Made by a program: the position numbers and the translations under genes | Notes under the pieces: generated by a model | Databases searched by the model: none | The model's input: the letters and a program-made list of their open reading frames with translations, nothing else | Told to the model about the DNA's origin: nothing | Shown: in pieces, positions 8,744 to 17,110 of the stretch | Layout: each line of letters begins with the position of its first letter | Numbering within the stretch: position 1 is the first letter of the stretch | DNA from: Alphaproteobacteria bacterium | Lineage (GTDB): Bacteria; Pseudomonadota; Alphaproteobacteria; UBA7985; JAUIBT01 | Direction of reading: 5' to 3' | Length of the DNA stretch: 64,000 nt | Assembly (NCBI GenBank): GCA_030428255.1 | Contig: JAUIBT010000007.1 | Span: 1 to 64,000, forward strand

Positions 8744-9282
8744 GCGGGGGTCTCCTGCTCGGGGTCAGTTTCGTCTAGGGCACCAAGGTCAAACCAGCCG
8801 CCGTTCGACAACAGCCACAAGTGGCCGTCGCGTTCTTCGCCAAGCTCAACCAAGTCGTAAAAGACAGTGGGTGTTAGCCGTGCGCGCAGCCCCTCGCGCA
8901 TACTAAGGTAAGGGCGCGGTTGGCCAGCACGCAGTTCGACGTCAAGGCGCACTGTTTGATCAAGTACGACCGCTTCATCAAGGTTGGTGGTCAAGGTGAC
9001 GGCTTGTTGGTCGGTTCCTTGCTGAGACACATGGGTCTGCGTTGCCAGAAAGGCAACCTCCTCGACCTCGATGCGCCCCTTTTCGACCGGCGTCACCAAC
9101 CAGTGCTGGCCGTCTGGCTCGCAGCGCAAGACACTGGCGAACAGCTTGACCAACTCAGGGCGACGAATGGGGCGACCTTCATGGAACCACTGTCCGTCAC
9201 GCGCGATCCTTATGTCATAGCGGCCAAGATCTTTGGCAATTTTGGGCCAGTCTTCGCGGGCCATTGGCTTTCGGCCGGGCAT
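8740..9282 (-). CDS. DUF1285 family protein
   Basis: Protein of unknown function, 180 residues from the chosen start MPGRKPMARE. It matches the DUF1285 pattern: an N-terminal DIRIARDGQWFHEGRPIRRP segment (the WxHxGxPI motif) and a later glycine-rich strand region ending DGHLWLLSNGGWFDLG. Alphaproteobacterial DUF1285 genes usually neighbour the NUDIX-cca pair, as here; the stop overlaps the NUDIX start. An earlier in-frame ATG at 9402 would run back into the GNAT gene, so it is rejected. No signal peptide is present. The biochemical role is not known. Confidence 0.88.
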   Translation of the reverse strand: MPGRKPMAREDWPKIAKDLGRYDIRIARDGQWFHEGRPIRRPELVKLFASVLRCEPDGQHWLVTPVEKGRIEVEEVAFLATQTHVSQQGTDQQAVTLTTNLDEAVVLDQTVRLDVELRAGQPRPYLSMREGLRARLTPTVFYDLVELGEERDGHLWLLSNGGWFDLGALDETDPEQETPA

Positions 9283-9370
9283 GGGGGCCTCGTTTTTAAA
9301 GGTCAGGCGGTGGCGCACCGCAAGGGGCGGCCGGTGCAATTCGGCCCGCGCGCAAACCGTCCCAAGTTGG

Positions 9371-9913
9371 TTAGCTGTAGGCAGGCTGCCCGGGCTCGCC
9401 AATCGCGCTAAGAGCCGTGCCTTCAGGCCAAGCCGATAGCGCGCCGCGCTGCAATTCCATCAATAAGAAGGACTTTTTCGCGCCCAGGTCAACCGGCAGC
9501 TCAAAGCGCGGTCGGGCGTTGGTGAAGGCATAGCGCCGGTAAATCGCGGGGCTATCGGTGACCAAGAAGCACAAGCCATAGCCCAGGGCGGCGGCATCGG
9601 TAAGGCCGCGCTCGATCAACACGCCACCGTCGCCTTGACCTTGGTGCGCGTCGGCGATGGCGATGGGACCCAGCAGGACCGCGCCCGGTGCCTCATGACT
9701 GCCGTTCAAGTTCAGCGGCCAAAACCGCAAACTGCCCTGCACCTGAGCGGTGGTATCTACCCCGACGTAGGATAGCGAGGGGACATGCTGGCCAGGCGTG
9801 CGCAGCGCGTAGACGCCCCTGCTGTGGCGATCATGGCCAAAGGCCTGATCCAGCAAGATTTCGATGCGCGGCCGGTCCTGAGGCAGCTCGGGTCGAACGA
9901 TCAGCGAGGGCAT
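9371..9913 (-). CDS. GNAT-family N-acetyltransferase
   Basis: A 180-residue protein with a single GNAT fold. The acetyl-CoA pyrophosphate-binding motif A is seen as LLGPIAIADAHQGQGDGGVL (about residues 79-98), with the family QGQGDG turn, followed by LGYGLCFLVTDSPAIYRRYAF, typical of YhbS-like acetyltransferases. The substrate is unknown. The gene follows the DUF924 gene by 15 bases and precedes the DUF1285 gene by about 90, so it may belong to one leftward unit. Confidence 0.88.
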   Translation of the reverse strand: MPSLIVRPELPQDRPRIEILLDQAFGHDRHSRGVYALRTPGQHVPSLSYVGVDTTAQVQGSLRFWPLNLNGSHEAPGAVLLGPIAIADAHQGQGDGGVLIERGLTDAAALGYGLCFLVTDSPAIYRRYAFTNARPRFELPVDLGAKKSFLLMELQRGALSAWPEGTALSAIGEPGQPAYS

Positions 9914-9928
9914 GGAGGCGTCGTGAGC

Positions 9929-10531
9929 CTAGAAAGAGGAGCCAGGTTCGCTCAAGAAGGCGCGCTCTTTGTCGCTCGAGGCACGGCCCAAAATGGCATT
10001 GCGGTGCGGAAAACGCCCGAAACGATCGACGATGGCCTGATGGCGCAGCGCATAGTCATAGGTCATGGCAAAGCGCTGCTCTAGCGCGGGATCTTGGGCG
10101 CAAGCTTCCTCTAGCAAGGCTTTGAACAAGGCGACCGAGCGTGCTTGCAGCGCGCGGTCTTCTGCATGCTCAAAGGGCATGTAGGCAAAGACGCGTCTGC
10201 CAAATTCAAACTGGCGGTCAAAGCCTTTATCGACCATGTGATGCGCCACGGTCCGGGCTTGCGGATCGCTGGCGAAGGCTCGCGGGGTGTCGCGGAACAT
10301 GTTGCGCGGCGCCTGATCCAAAAGGATGCACAGCGCCAAGCAGCCTTCTGCTGAGTCCAGCCAGCTCATCAAAGCGCCCGATTCAGCTTGCTGGTGCAAA
10401 TCGCCAAGCAGGTCGCGCACGCGCTGGTCAAAGGCTGAGTCCTTGACGAAGTGTTGCTTGGCTTCGGTGTCCACAAACCAAAATCGCAAGACATCGGCTT
10501 GGGATTGGGCAGGCGTCACGGTGTTGGTCAT
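9929..10531 (-). CDS. DUF924 family protein
   Basis: A 200-residue, largely helical cytoplasmic protein with the DUF924 signatures: N-terminal VLRFWF (residues 14-19), LDQAPRNMFRDTPRAFASD (71-89), YMPFEHAED, and C-terminal GRFPHRNAILGR. These tetratricopeptide-like proteins are widespread in Proteobacteria and their molecular role is unknown. The start codon overlaps the stop of the lipoprotein gene upstream by four bases (ATGA), so the two are likely cotranslated. Confidence 0.92.
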   Translation of the reverse strand: MTNTVTPAQSQADVLRFWFVDTEAKQHFVKDSAFDQRVRDLLGDLHQQAESGALMSWLDSAEGCLALCILLDQAPRNMFRDTPRAFASDPQARTVAHHMVDKGFDRQFEFGRRVFAYMPFEHAEDRALQARSVALFKALLEEACAQDPALEQRFAMTYDYALRHQAIVDRFGRFPHRNAILGRASSDKERAFLSEPGSSF

Positions 10532-10989
10532 GGATCGAGTCCCACTTCATAGAGCAAGGGTTCAGTTGTGGCATCATAGCGATGTTCAAAAAAGTCCGTC
10601 ACCTGAACACCTTGGCTGCCGGGCAAGAAACGCACTTCGCGCTCCAGGCGCTGCTTGGCAATGGCGCGCCCGCTGAGCGTTTTGACCTGAACAATGTAGG
10701 GAATTGTTGCGCTGGCCAGTCCTTCGCGCGCTGCAACGCGCAGCGTGATGCGTACAACATGGCGATTTGCGCCCGAGTCGGGCGGGCATTGCAAGCTAAT
10801 GTCATGAATTTGCGCAATCAGTGTCACACCCTGCTGGTCCCATGTGCGCAGCCGCCCGCCTGCGATGTAGCCCAGCTTGGCGCAACTTGCTTCAGGATTT
10901 TTCGTGTCGTTCACTGCGTTGCAAGAGGCCAAAAACAGCGCACCGGCAAACAGCAAACAAAGGCTAGCGAAACGTGTGATGTTCATCAT
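10528..10989 (-). CDS. Small putative lipoprotein
   Basis: A 153-residue protein whose N-terminus is a lipoprotein signal with lipobox LASC; the acylated Cys would be at about residue 22. No Asp follows at +2 (it is Asn), so outer-membrane sorting is plausible. The mature part contains two more cysteines and a beta-rich domain, with no family I can name with certainty. It may resemble small alphaproteobacterial lipoproteins of unknown function. Two adjacent ATGs (10989 and 10986) are possible starts. A much longer frame reaching 11352 overlaps the ispH upstream region and is not credible. Confidence 0.75.
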   Translation of the reverse strand: MMNITRFASLCLLFAGALFLASCNAVNDTKNPEASCAKLGYIAGGRLRTWDQQGVTLIAQIHDISLQCPPDSGANRHVVRITLRVAAREGLASATIPYIVQVKTLSGRAIAKQRLEREVRFLPGSQGVQVTDFFEHRYDATTEPLLYEVGLDP

Positions 10990-11175
10990 AGCGCTCTTAT
11001 ATCCTGATAGGCGGCGATGCAACAGGCCCTTAAAGGGGTTTTCCAGAGGGCCGTCATGGCCTATAGCAAGCGCCCGGTCAGTGCAATGCACAGGGTGGAC
11101 CAAAGGCGCGCTTTGCGCTCGGATCGCTGCGTGCGTGTGGGAACATCGGCCTATTCGGCCAGAAAGGACATCGCT

Positions 11176-12213
11176 ATGAGCCAGCCTCGCCCTGTGGATG
11201 GCGCGCAAGAGACCAGCGCGCGGCCCTCGCTGACCCTCGTACTTGCCAATCCGCGCGGCTTTTGTGCCGGGGTCGTGCGCGCCATTGATATCGTCGAGCG
11301 GGCCTTGGCGAAGTATGGAGCGCCGGTCTATGTGCGTCACGAGATCGTTCACAATCGCTTCGTGGTCGAATCGCTGCGTGCCAAGGGAGCGGTGTTCGTC
11401 GAGGAGCTGGACGAGGTGCCGCAGGACGTGCCAGTCATCTTTTCAGCCCATGGCGTGCCTAAATCGGTGCCCGAAGAGGCCTCGCGGCGTGCCTTGCACT
11501 ATATCGACGCCACATGCCCGCTGGTCTCCAAGGTCCACCGTGAGGCCGAACGCTTTTATGCACAAGGCAAGACCATGATCATGATCGGCCACGCGGGCCA
11601 CCCTGAGGTGATTGGCACCATGGGCCAACTGCCGCAAGGGGCGGTGGTGCTGGTCGAGACAAGCGAGGATGTGAACGCGCTGCCCTTTGCCGACGGTAAG
11701 GCGCTGGCCTATGTCACGCAAACCACCCTGTCGGTGGACGATACGGCCCACATTGTGGCGGCGCTACAGACCCGCTATCCCGACATACAAGCGCCGAAGG
11801 CAGAAGACATTTGCTATGCCACCACCAACCGCCAGGCGGCAGTCAAGGACACAGCAACCGACTGCGATCTCTATCTGGTGGTGGGGGCGCCCAATTCGTC
11901 CAATTCCAATCGGTTGGTGGAGGTGGCGCGGCGGCACGGGGCGCGTCAAGCGCTGTTGGTGCAGCGCGCCAGTGATTTGGATTGGGCAGCGATTGGCCAG
12001 CCTGAACGCGTGGGCATCTCTGCAGGAGCCTCAGCGCCAGAGACCCTGGTTGATGAGGTGATCGACGCCTTCCGCCAGCGCTTTAACGTTGAGATCGAAC
12101 GCCCGGTCACGCGCCAGGAGAACGTGCGCTTTAATATTCCGCTGGAGCTGCGCGAAACCTCTGCCGGTACGACTGCCAGTGGTTCAGAACAAACCCGCAC
12201 GCAGGACGCCTAG
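11176..12213 (+). CDS. ispH: 4-hydroxy-3-methylbut-2-enyl diphosphate reductase (IspH/LytB)
   Basis: Last enzyme of the MEP isoprenoid pathway, reducing HMBPP to IPP and DMAPP with a [4Fe-4S] cluster. The three cluster cysteines are visible at residues 30 (RGFCAGV), 114 (TCPLVSKVH) and 213 ([10 protein letters not shown]), with the substrate-binding HAGHPE motif and the SSNSNRL phosphate-binding segment. The chosen ATG at 11176 is preceded by AGAAAGGA and gives a 345-residue protein. An upstream in-frame ATG at 11017 adds unconserved residues. It is followed by rnhA after two bases. Many relatives have thrB in between; here it is missing. Confidence 0.95.
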   Translation: MSQPRPVDGAQETSARPSLTLVLANPRGFCAGVVRAIDIVERALAKYGAPVYVRHEIVHNRFVVESLRAKGAVFVEELDEVPQDVPVIFSAHGVPKSVPEEASRRALHYIDATCPLVSKVHREAERFYAQGKTMIMIGHAGHPEVIGTMGQLPQGAVVLVETSEDVNALPFADGKALAYVTQTTLSVDDTAHIVAALQTRYPDIQAPKAEDICYATTNRQAAVKDTATDCDLYLVVGAPNSSNSNRLVEVARRHGARQALLVQRASDLDWAAIGQPERVGISAGASAPETLVDEVIDAFRQRFNVEIERPVTRQENVRFNIPLELRETSAGTTASGSEQTRTQDA

Positions 12214-12215
12214 GC

Positions 12216-12656
12216 ATGGCGCAGGGGGTGGAGATTTGGACGGACGGTGCCTGTTCTGGCAACCCAGGGCCGGGCGGCTGGGGGGCGGTGCTGCGCTTTG
12301 GTGCGGCAGAAAAGGAACTGTCGGGCGGTGAGGCGGAGACCACCAACAACCGCATGGAGCTGTTGGCGGCGATCAGCGCGCTGGAGGCACTGACCCGTCC
12401 GTGTCAGGTCGATCTAACCACCGACAGCCAATATGTGCGCAAAGGCATGACCGAGTGGCTGGCAGGCTGGAAGGCCAAAGGCTGGAAGACGGCCTCGAAA
12501 CAGCCGGTGAAGAACCAGGACTTATGGCAACGCTTGGACGCGCTGAATGCCAGGCACGATGTACGCTGGCACTGGGTTAAGGGTCACGCTGGGCACCCAG
12601 AAAACGAGCGCTGTGATGCGCTGGCTCGGGCGGAAATTGCCCGCCAGCGGGGGTAG
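12216..12656 (+). CDS. rnhA: Ribonuclease HI
   Basis: A 146-residue RNase H1, which removes RNA from RNA-DNA hybrids such as R-loops and primers. The four catalytic carboxylates fall at exactly the classical positions: Asp10 ([16 protein letters not shown]), Glu48 (NNRMELLA), Asp70 (TTDSQYV) and Asp134 (ERCDALAR), and the substrate-handle segment with [15 protein letters not shown] is present. It starts two bases after the ispH stop, so it is cotranscribed. No extra N- or C-terminal domain. Confidence 0.96.
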   Translation: MAQGVEIWTDGACSGNPGPGGWGAVLRFGAAEKELSGGEAETTNNRMELLAAISALEALTRPCQVDLTTDSQYVRKGMTEWLAGWKAKGWKTASKQPVKNQDLWQRLDALNARHDVRWHWVKGHAGHPENERCDALARAEIARQRG

Positions 12657-13284
12657 GCTAGGGCCAGAGTGCTGGCCTGGATGGGATCGCGCGCGCTCCA
12701 GAAAATCAGTCGAATGGCAGCAAGCAAACCACGCGATTCCGCCCTTGCGCGCGCGCCAGGGCTGTCTCATTTGTTGGCGAATCTTTATGCGATCAGTACG
12801 CTTGCAAAGGCGGTGTGCGCGGTATCATGGCCGTGAAACGATGCGGCGAGGAAGGCGGCCACGGCGCCCATGACCGCCGAAAGAAAGCCCTGCATTTAAG
12901 ACCCTAAGGCTGCCAACTTGGCGGCCGAAAACGCGTCAGCTGCGTTGCCACCGACAGCTCGAGCGCGCAAACCAAGGGGCGCACGGCTTAGGAGGTCGAG
13001 TGGACCGTCAGGTGATTGGCGTCCGATGCAGCCCGGCTTTGTACTTGGCAGGTACCCGTACTTGCCGTGTTTGGAAGCGGCCCGTGGCATCCCTGCGCGA
13101 GGTCCGAATTCCTAGCCTCACCCGCAGGCCTCACCCGCAGGCCTCAACGATTGGCGAGGGACTGAGCTGCCAAGATCTTGGCCAGGGCCGCGATGCTACC
13201 TCCCGGCTTTGAGGCCCTATAGAGCCTTGGGGTGTCGCTCCCTTTGGCGGGTGTGGGACAGGCGCGAGCGGCAGGGTGGCTGGG
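12657..13284. other. 628-base region with no recognisable gene
   Basis: Several small open frames exist in both directions, but none shows a motif, a ribosome site or a plausible composition. The stretch lies between two genes that converge (rnhA rightward, mrcA leftward). The only structure found is a short tandem repeat at 13115-13146. Such a long gap is unusual in this densely packed window and may be a decayed gene. Confidence 0.5.
13115..13146. repeat. Short tandem repeat, 13-base unit, about 2.5 copies
   Basis: GCCTCACCCGCAG is repeated exactly at 13115-13127 and 13128-13140, then a partial copy GCCTCA. It is noncoding as far as I can see. Confidence 0.85.
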
Positions 13285-15951
13285 CTAGCGATCTTGCTTT
13301 ACCGACTTGGGCGTGCGTTTGAAGACCGTACCACGCTTCTTTTTCTTAACCGGTGCCGATGGCCCCTGCGTAGGTTGGTTGAACAAGCCGAACAGTCCGC
13401 CGCTCGTCCCGACTTGCTGGTCTGGCAAAGGCCGCAACGGCGTTAGCGGCGTGGCAGCGGAGCGCGTACCTTGCTCTATTTGACCGGCGCCCTGATAGGC
13501 CAGCATCAGCTCGTTTAGCGCCTCTTCGATCTGGGCGTTGGTGGGCGGCTGGCTGAGAACCTGCAGGCGGTTTTCTTTCACATAGCCGCGCTGGCCACGA
13601 TGCAACACCTGGCAATAGCGCGAGGCGCAGCGACCGACAATGACCCGCGCACTGACCGGAAGAAGCAAGAGCTTTTCAGACTGGCTGGACGCACGGGCAT
13701 AGAGCGCAGCGCCCGCAGCATTGCGGATGCGCCCCGTGCGTTTGAATTCGCGCCGGATCTCAGCGATCAGTTCGTCGGTGACCTGGCGGCTATCGAGCCA
13801 ATCCCCACGGCTGGCCAGGGCCTCGTTGAAGGTTGCAGCGAAGATTGGTGCTGCGAGTGCACCGCCGGTCGCGCCGTTGCCGATGCGCTTGGGCGTGTCA
13901 TAGCCGACATAGACCCCGATCAACAGATCGCCCCAAAATCCAACAAACCAGGCATCTTTGTTGTCGTTGGTGGTGCCAGTCTTGCCAGCGACGGGAACGG
14001 TGAGTTGGCTGCGGATACGACGGGCCGTGCCGCGCTGCACCACGTCTTGCATGATGGAGCGCAGTTGATCGACGCTAGTACGCGTGATGCGCACCTGGGG
14101 CGAGTTGGCCCAAATTCGCTTGCGGCGCTCAAGCGGTGAGTCGGCCAGGCAATTCTGACAGGTCAGGCGCTTGGTATCCAAGATGCGCTCGCCCTGATGG
14201 TTCTCAACGATGTCAATCGTGGTGGGGTAGACGGGCTGGCCGCCATTGGCAATCATGGCATAGGCCCCCACCATGTCCACCATGGTCACAAGTCCGGCTC
14301 CAAGCGCGATGGAGAGATTCTTCGGCTGCTTCTCGCCGATGCCAAGGTAGTCAGAATAGGCGCGCACCCGCTTGACGCCCAACTGATAGGCGGTATTGAC
14401 CGCCGGAACATTGCGCGAGCGATACAGGGCACGGGCCAAGGAGGTTGAGCCCTCATAGCCGCCGTCATAGTTCTTGGGGCTCCAGCGCCGCCCGTTTCCG
14501 CTGGGGAAAGATACCGGTCGATCCGAGAGCGTCGAGGAGGGCGAAAAGCCGTTGTTGAGCGCGGTCAGGTAGACGATGGGCTTGAACGAAGAGCCAGGCT
14601 GACGCCAAGCCTGCGAGGCACGGTTGAAATTCGAGGTCACATAATCGTAGCCGCCGACCAGCGCCTTGATATGCCCGGTTGTCGGTTGCATGACCACCAT
14701 CGCGCCGTTCAACTTGGGCTCTTGATAGAGGATATAGGCGCGCTCGCTGTGATCCTTCTCATCCGGGTCAAGCGGCATGACGGTGATGATGTCGCCAGGC
14801 TTGAACACACGGCTTGCACTTGTGTTGCCCGAGCGCGTCCAGCCCAAGGACGAGGACGGGATGCGCCCACGGCGCGTATCGGCAAGCTGGATGGTCGCAA
14901 AGCGCGAGCTGGTCTCCAGCACGATAGCGTGCGCGACCTCATGCTGGGCCTTGATGTCTGGCTGAGTTGCCAGCCGGACCCGCCAGCGGTCTTTCTTCAG
15001 ATTGACGTGATCGACAGGACCGCGCCAGCCATTCTTGCGATCGTATTTTTCCAAAAAGCGGCGAAAGATAATCTCGGCGCGTTTTTGCAGGTGGTCATCA
15101 ACTGTGGTCACCACCTTAAGCTTGCCTTCGAACACCAAGTCTGCGCCCAGCAATTCGACCAGCTCGCGTTTGACCTGATCGTCGAAATAGTTGCGTGCAA
15201 CGCGCTCTTGCAACAATTCGTCCTTCACTGCTGGATCATAGCTGAGGGGTTTCAGCTTGGCGCGCAGGCCTTGCAGGCGGTTGACGTATCCGTTTTCCAC
15301 CATCTGGTCGATGATCCAGTCGCGCCGCTCCTTGGCCCGATCCTTTTTCTTTGGGTTGGCGTAAGTCGAAGGGGCCTTGGGCAAAGAGGCCAAGAAGGCG
15401 GCTTCTTCGATGGTTAGCTCTGACATGGGCTTAGAGAAATAGACCGCAGCTGCGCGCTTTATTCCATAGGCGCCACGGCCGAAATAAAGATCGTTGAGGT
15501 AAATCTCCATAATGCGCGGCTTGTCGAACTTCTCTTCGATCCGCAGCGCGATCAGGGCCTCGCGGGCTTTGCGGCGCACGGTGCGGCTGGCATCGGTGTA
15601 GCGGCGCTTTGCGAGCTGCTGGGTGATGGTTGAAGCGCCCAACAAGCGCTCGCCCGATCCCGCCCGCACGACGTTTTGCAACATGGCGCGCGCGAAGGCC
15701 ACCGAGTCCACACCGTCATGTTCCCAAAAGCGTTTGTCCTCGGCGGAGGTCATGGCATCCATGACCAGCTTGGGGATCTCATCGATCGTGGCAAACTCGC
15801 GGTTCTCGCGGAACAGGCTGAGGCGGCGCTCACCTTGTTGATCGACCACGGTGGTAATGCCCGGCGCGAAATAGCGATCCAGGTCTTCGACCGATGGCAG
15901 GTCTGCTGTAAGGTTAAGCCACCCCAAAAGTGCGGCGAGGAGATATTCCAT
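13285..15951 (-). CDS. mrcA: Penicillin-binding protein 1A (bifunctional transglycosylase/transpeptidase)
   Basis: Class A PBP of 888 residues that polymerises and crosslinks peptidoglycan in the periplasm. A short N-terminal hydrophobic anchor is followed by the GT51 domain: catalytic Glu71 in SAEDKRFWEHDG, GASTITQQLAKRRYT and RIMEIYLNDLYFGRGAYG. The transpeptidase domain has the active serine in QPGSSFKP (Ser454, Lys457), an SRN motif and KTGTTN at 657-662. The C-terminal 150 residues are unusual: an SH3b-like segment (ALYARASSQSEKLLLLPVS through QRGYVKENRLQVLS), a Q/T/P-rich stretch and a very basic tail. It stands alone, convergent to rnhA. Confidence 0.93.
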   Translation of the reverse strand: MEYLLAALLGWLNLTADLPSVEDLDRYFAPGITTVVDQQGERRLSLFRENREFATIDEIPKLVMDAMTSAEDKRFWEHDGVDSVAFARAMLQNVVRAGSGERLLGASTITQQLAKRRYTDASRTVRRKAREALIALRIEEKFDKPRIMEIYLNDLYFGRGAYGIKRAAAVYFSKPMSELTIEEAAFLASLPKAPSTYANPKKKDRAKERRDWIIDQMVENGYVNRLQGLRAKLKPLSYDPAVKDELLQERVARNYFDDQVKRELVELLGADLVFEGKLKVVTTVDDHLQKRAEIIFRRFLEKYDRKNGWRGPVDHVNLKKDRWRVRLATQPDIKAQHEVAHAIVLETSSRFATIQLADTRRGRIPSSSLGWTRSGNTSASRVFKPGDIITVMPLDPDEKDHSERAYILYQEPKLNGAMVVMQPTTGHIKALVGGYDYVTSNFNRASQAWRQPGSSFKPIVYLTALNNGFSPSSTLSDRPVSFPSGNGRRWSPKNYDGGYEGSTSLARALYRSRNVPAVNTAYQLGVKRVRAYSDYLGIGEKQPKNLSIALGAGLVTMVDMVGAYAMIANGGQPVYPTTIDIVENHQGERILDTKRLTCQNCLADSPLERRKRIWANSPQVRITRTSVDQLRSIMQDVVQRGTARRIRSQLTVPVAGKTGTTNDNKDAWFVGFWGDLLIGVYVGYDTPKRIGNGATGGALAAPIFAATFNEALASRGDWLDSRQVTDELIAEIRREFKRTGRIRNAAGAALYARASSQSEKLLLLPVSARVIVGRCASRYCQVLHRGQRGYVKENRLQVLSQPPTNAQIEEALNELMLAYQGAGQIEQGTRSAATPLTPLRPLPDQQVGTSGGLFGLFNQPTQGPSAPVKKKKRGTVFKRTPKSVKQDR

Positions 15952-16019
15952 CGGGGTTTAGATCCCTAACTTGCACACCGCCTTCGATGTGCTGACTATA
16001 AAACAGTGTATCATTGGGT

Positions 16020-16034
16020 TCGGGACAGTCCCGA
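16020..16034. repeat. Perfect short palindrome between mrcA and hisN
   Basis: TCGGGAC-A-GTCCCGA, 7-base arms with one central base, in the intergenic region between the divergent genes mrcA and the phosphatase. It could be an operator or an RNA stem; nothing else supports a specific role. Confidence 0.5.
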
Positions 16035-16093
16035 GTCCCCGCGGCACCTTATGGTGCTCTGGTTGGCGGCAAGTTTAAAAGCGCGGCGACGCT

Positions 16094-16125
16094 TTGACTT
16101 GAAGCTTGCTCCTTTGCTTTATAAA
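16094..16125 (+). promoter_or_regulatory. Candidate promoter of the hisN-like gene
   Basis: TTGACT at 16094-16099 and TTTATA at 16118-16123 (spacing 18) resemble sigma70 boxes about 30 bases before the start codon at 16153. Read by eye only. Confidence 0.4.
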
Positions 16126-16152
16126 CAGCTAGAGCCAGCATAAGGGAATTTT

Positions 16153-16968
16153 ATGACGATTACACAGCAATTTGACTCAAGCCACTTTGCCTTTGTGGCG
16201 CAGCTTTGTGACTTGGCGCGTCAAACGGCTTTGACCTATTTCCACAGCCCGCTGGAGGTCGACCACAAGAGTCCCGAGCAACCCGTCACCATCGCCGATC
16301 GCAGCATCGAACGCGCCATGCGAGAGCGAATCGAGGCGGCCTTCCCTGGCGATGGCATCTTTGGCGAAGAGTACGGCAAGACCGCAAGCCAAACCGGTCG
16401 CACATGGGTGCTGGATCCCATCGACGGCACCAAAGCCTTTATTACAGGCATGCCGACCTTTGCTTGCTTGATTGCCTTGTATCAAGAAGGCGAGGGTGTG
16501 GTGCTGTCGGCGATTGAAATGCCGGGCCTCGGCGAGCGCTGGCTTGCGGCCAAGGGGCAAGGCAGCTATTGGTTCAAGCCAGGCCTGGCACCGGAACGTT
16601 GCCAAGTGCGCAAGGCGGCCAGCCTGGCCGAGAGCCTGATTACCTCGACCACCATTGACATGTTTCATGGCGACGACTTGCGCGCCTACCAGGCGCTGTG
16701 CAGCCATTTGGTAGGGCGGCGCTTTGGCGGGGACGCTTACGGCTATGGCTTGTTGGCCTCCGGCTTCTTTGATTTCGTGATCGAAGCCGACCTTCAACCC
16801 TACGACTATCTGGCGCCAAGCTTGGTAATTGCGGAGGCAGGAGGGCTAATGACCGATTGGCAGGGTGGGGCTCTTGGCCTTGGCGGTGATGGCCGTGTCT
16901 TGGCAGCTGGCAGCGCTGAGCGCCACGCTGACGCCCTATCAAAACTGGCTTCAGATCACGCAAAATAA
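16153..16968 (+). CDS. hisN: Inositol monophosphatase family protein, probable histidinol-phosphatase
   Basis: A 271-residue member of the lithium-sensitive inositol monophosphatase family. Metal-binding residues are visible: Glu72 in FGEEYG, the WVLDPIDGTKAF motif (Asp88 and Asp91) and the downstream Asp in DLQPYDYLAP. GDAYGYGLLASGFFDFVIEA, the stretch around FGGDAYGY, is typical of the HisN-type subgroup that dephosphorylates L-histidinol phosphate in Alphaproteobacteria and Actinobacteria. Alternatives are inositol-1-phosphatase or SuhB-like activity; the subgroup call is by resemblance. It is monocistronic, with AAGGGA before the start. Confidence 0.82.
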   Translation: MTITQQFDSSHFAFVAQLCDLARQTALTYFHSPLEVDHKSPEQPVTIADRSIERAMRERIEAAFPGDGIFGEEYGKTASQTGRTWVLDPIDGTKAFITGMPTFACLIALYQEGEGVVLSAIEMPGLGERWLAAKGQGSYWFKPGLAPERCQVRKAASLAESLITSTTIDMFHGDDLRAYQALCSHLVGRRFGGDAYGYGLLASGFFDFVIEADLQPYDYLAPSLVIAEAGGLMTDWQGGALGLGGDGRVLAAGSAERHADALSKLASDHAK

Positions 16969-16993
16969 GAAAATATGCGATCCTAGGTTGCAG

Positions 16994-17015
16994 TTTGCGG
17001 TTTTGCAGCCGCAAA
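16994..17015 (+). terminator. Possible weak hairpin after the hisN-like gene
   Basis: TTTGCGG (16994-17000) and CCGCAAA (17009-17015) form a 7-base stem with an 8-base loop 25 bases downstream of the stop. There is no T-tract on the plus strand, so termination would be weak or factor-dependent. Confidence 0.35.
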
Positions 17016-17110
17016 AACGGCAATTTGGCGGCTGGCTGTTGTCAGTCTTGCAGCCTTAAGTAGAGTAGCTTCCAGATTTATAGGTTTCTTGCTCGTCTGG
17101 AACTCATTTC

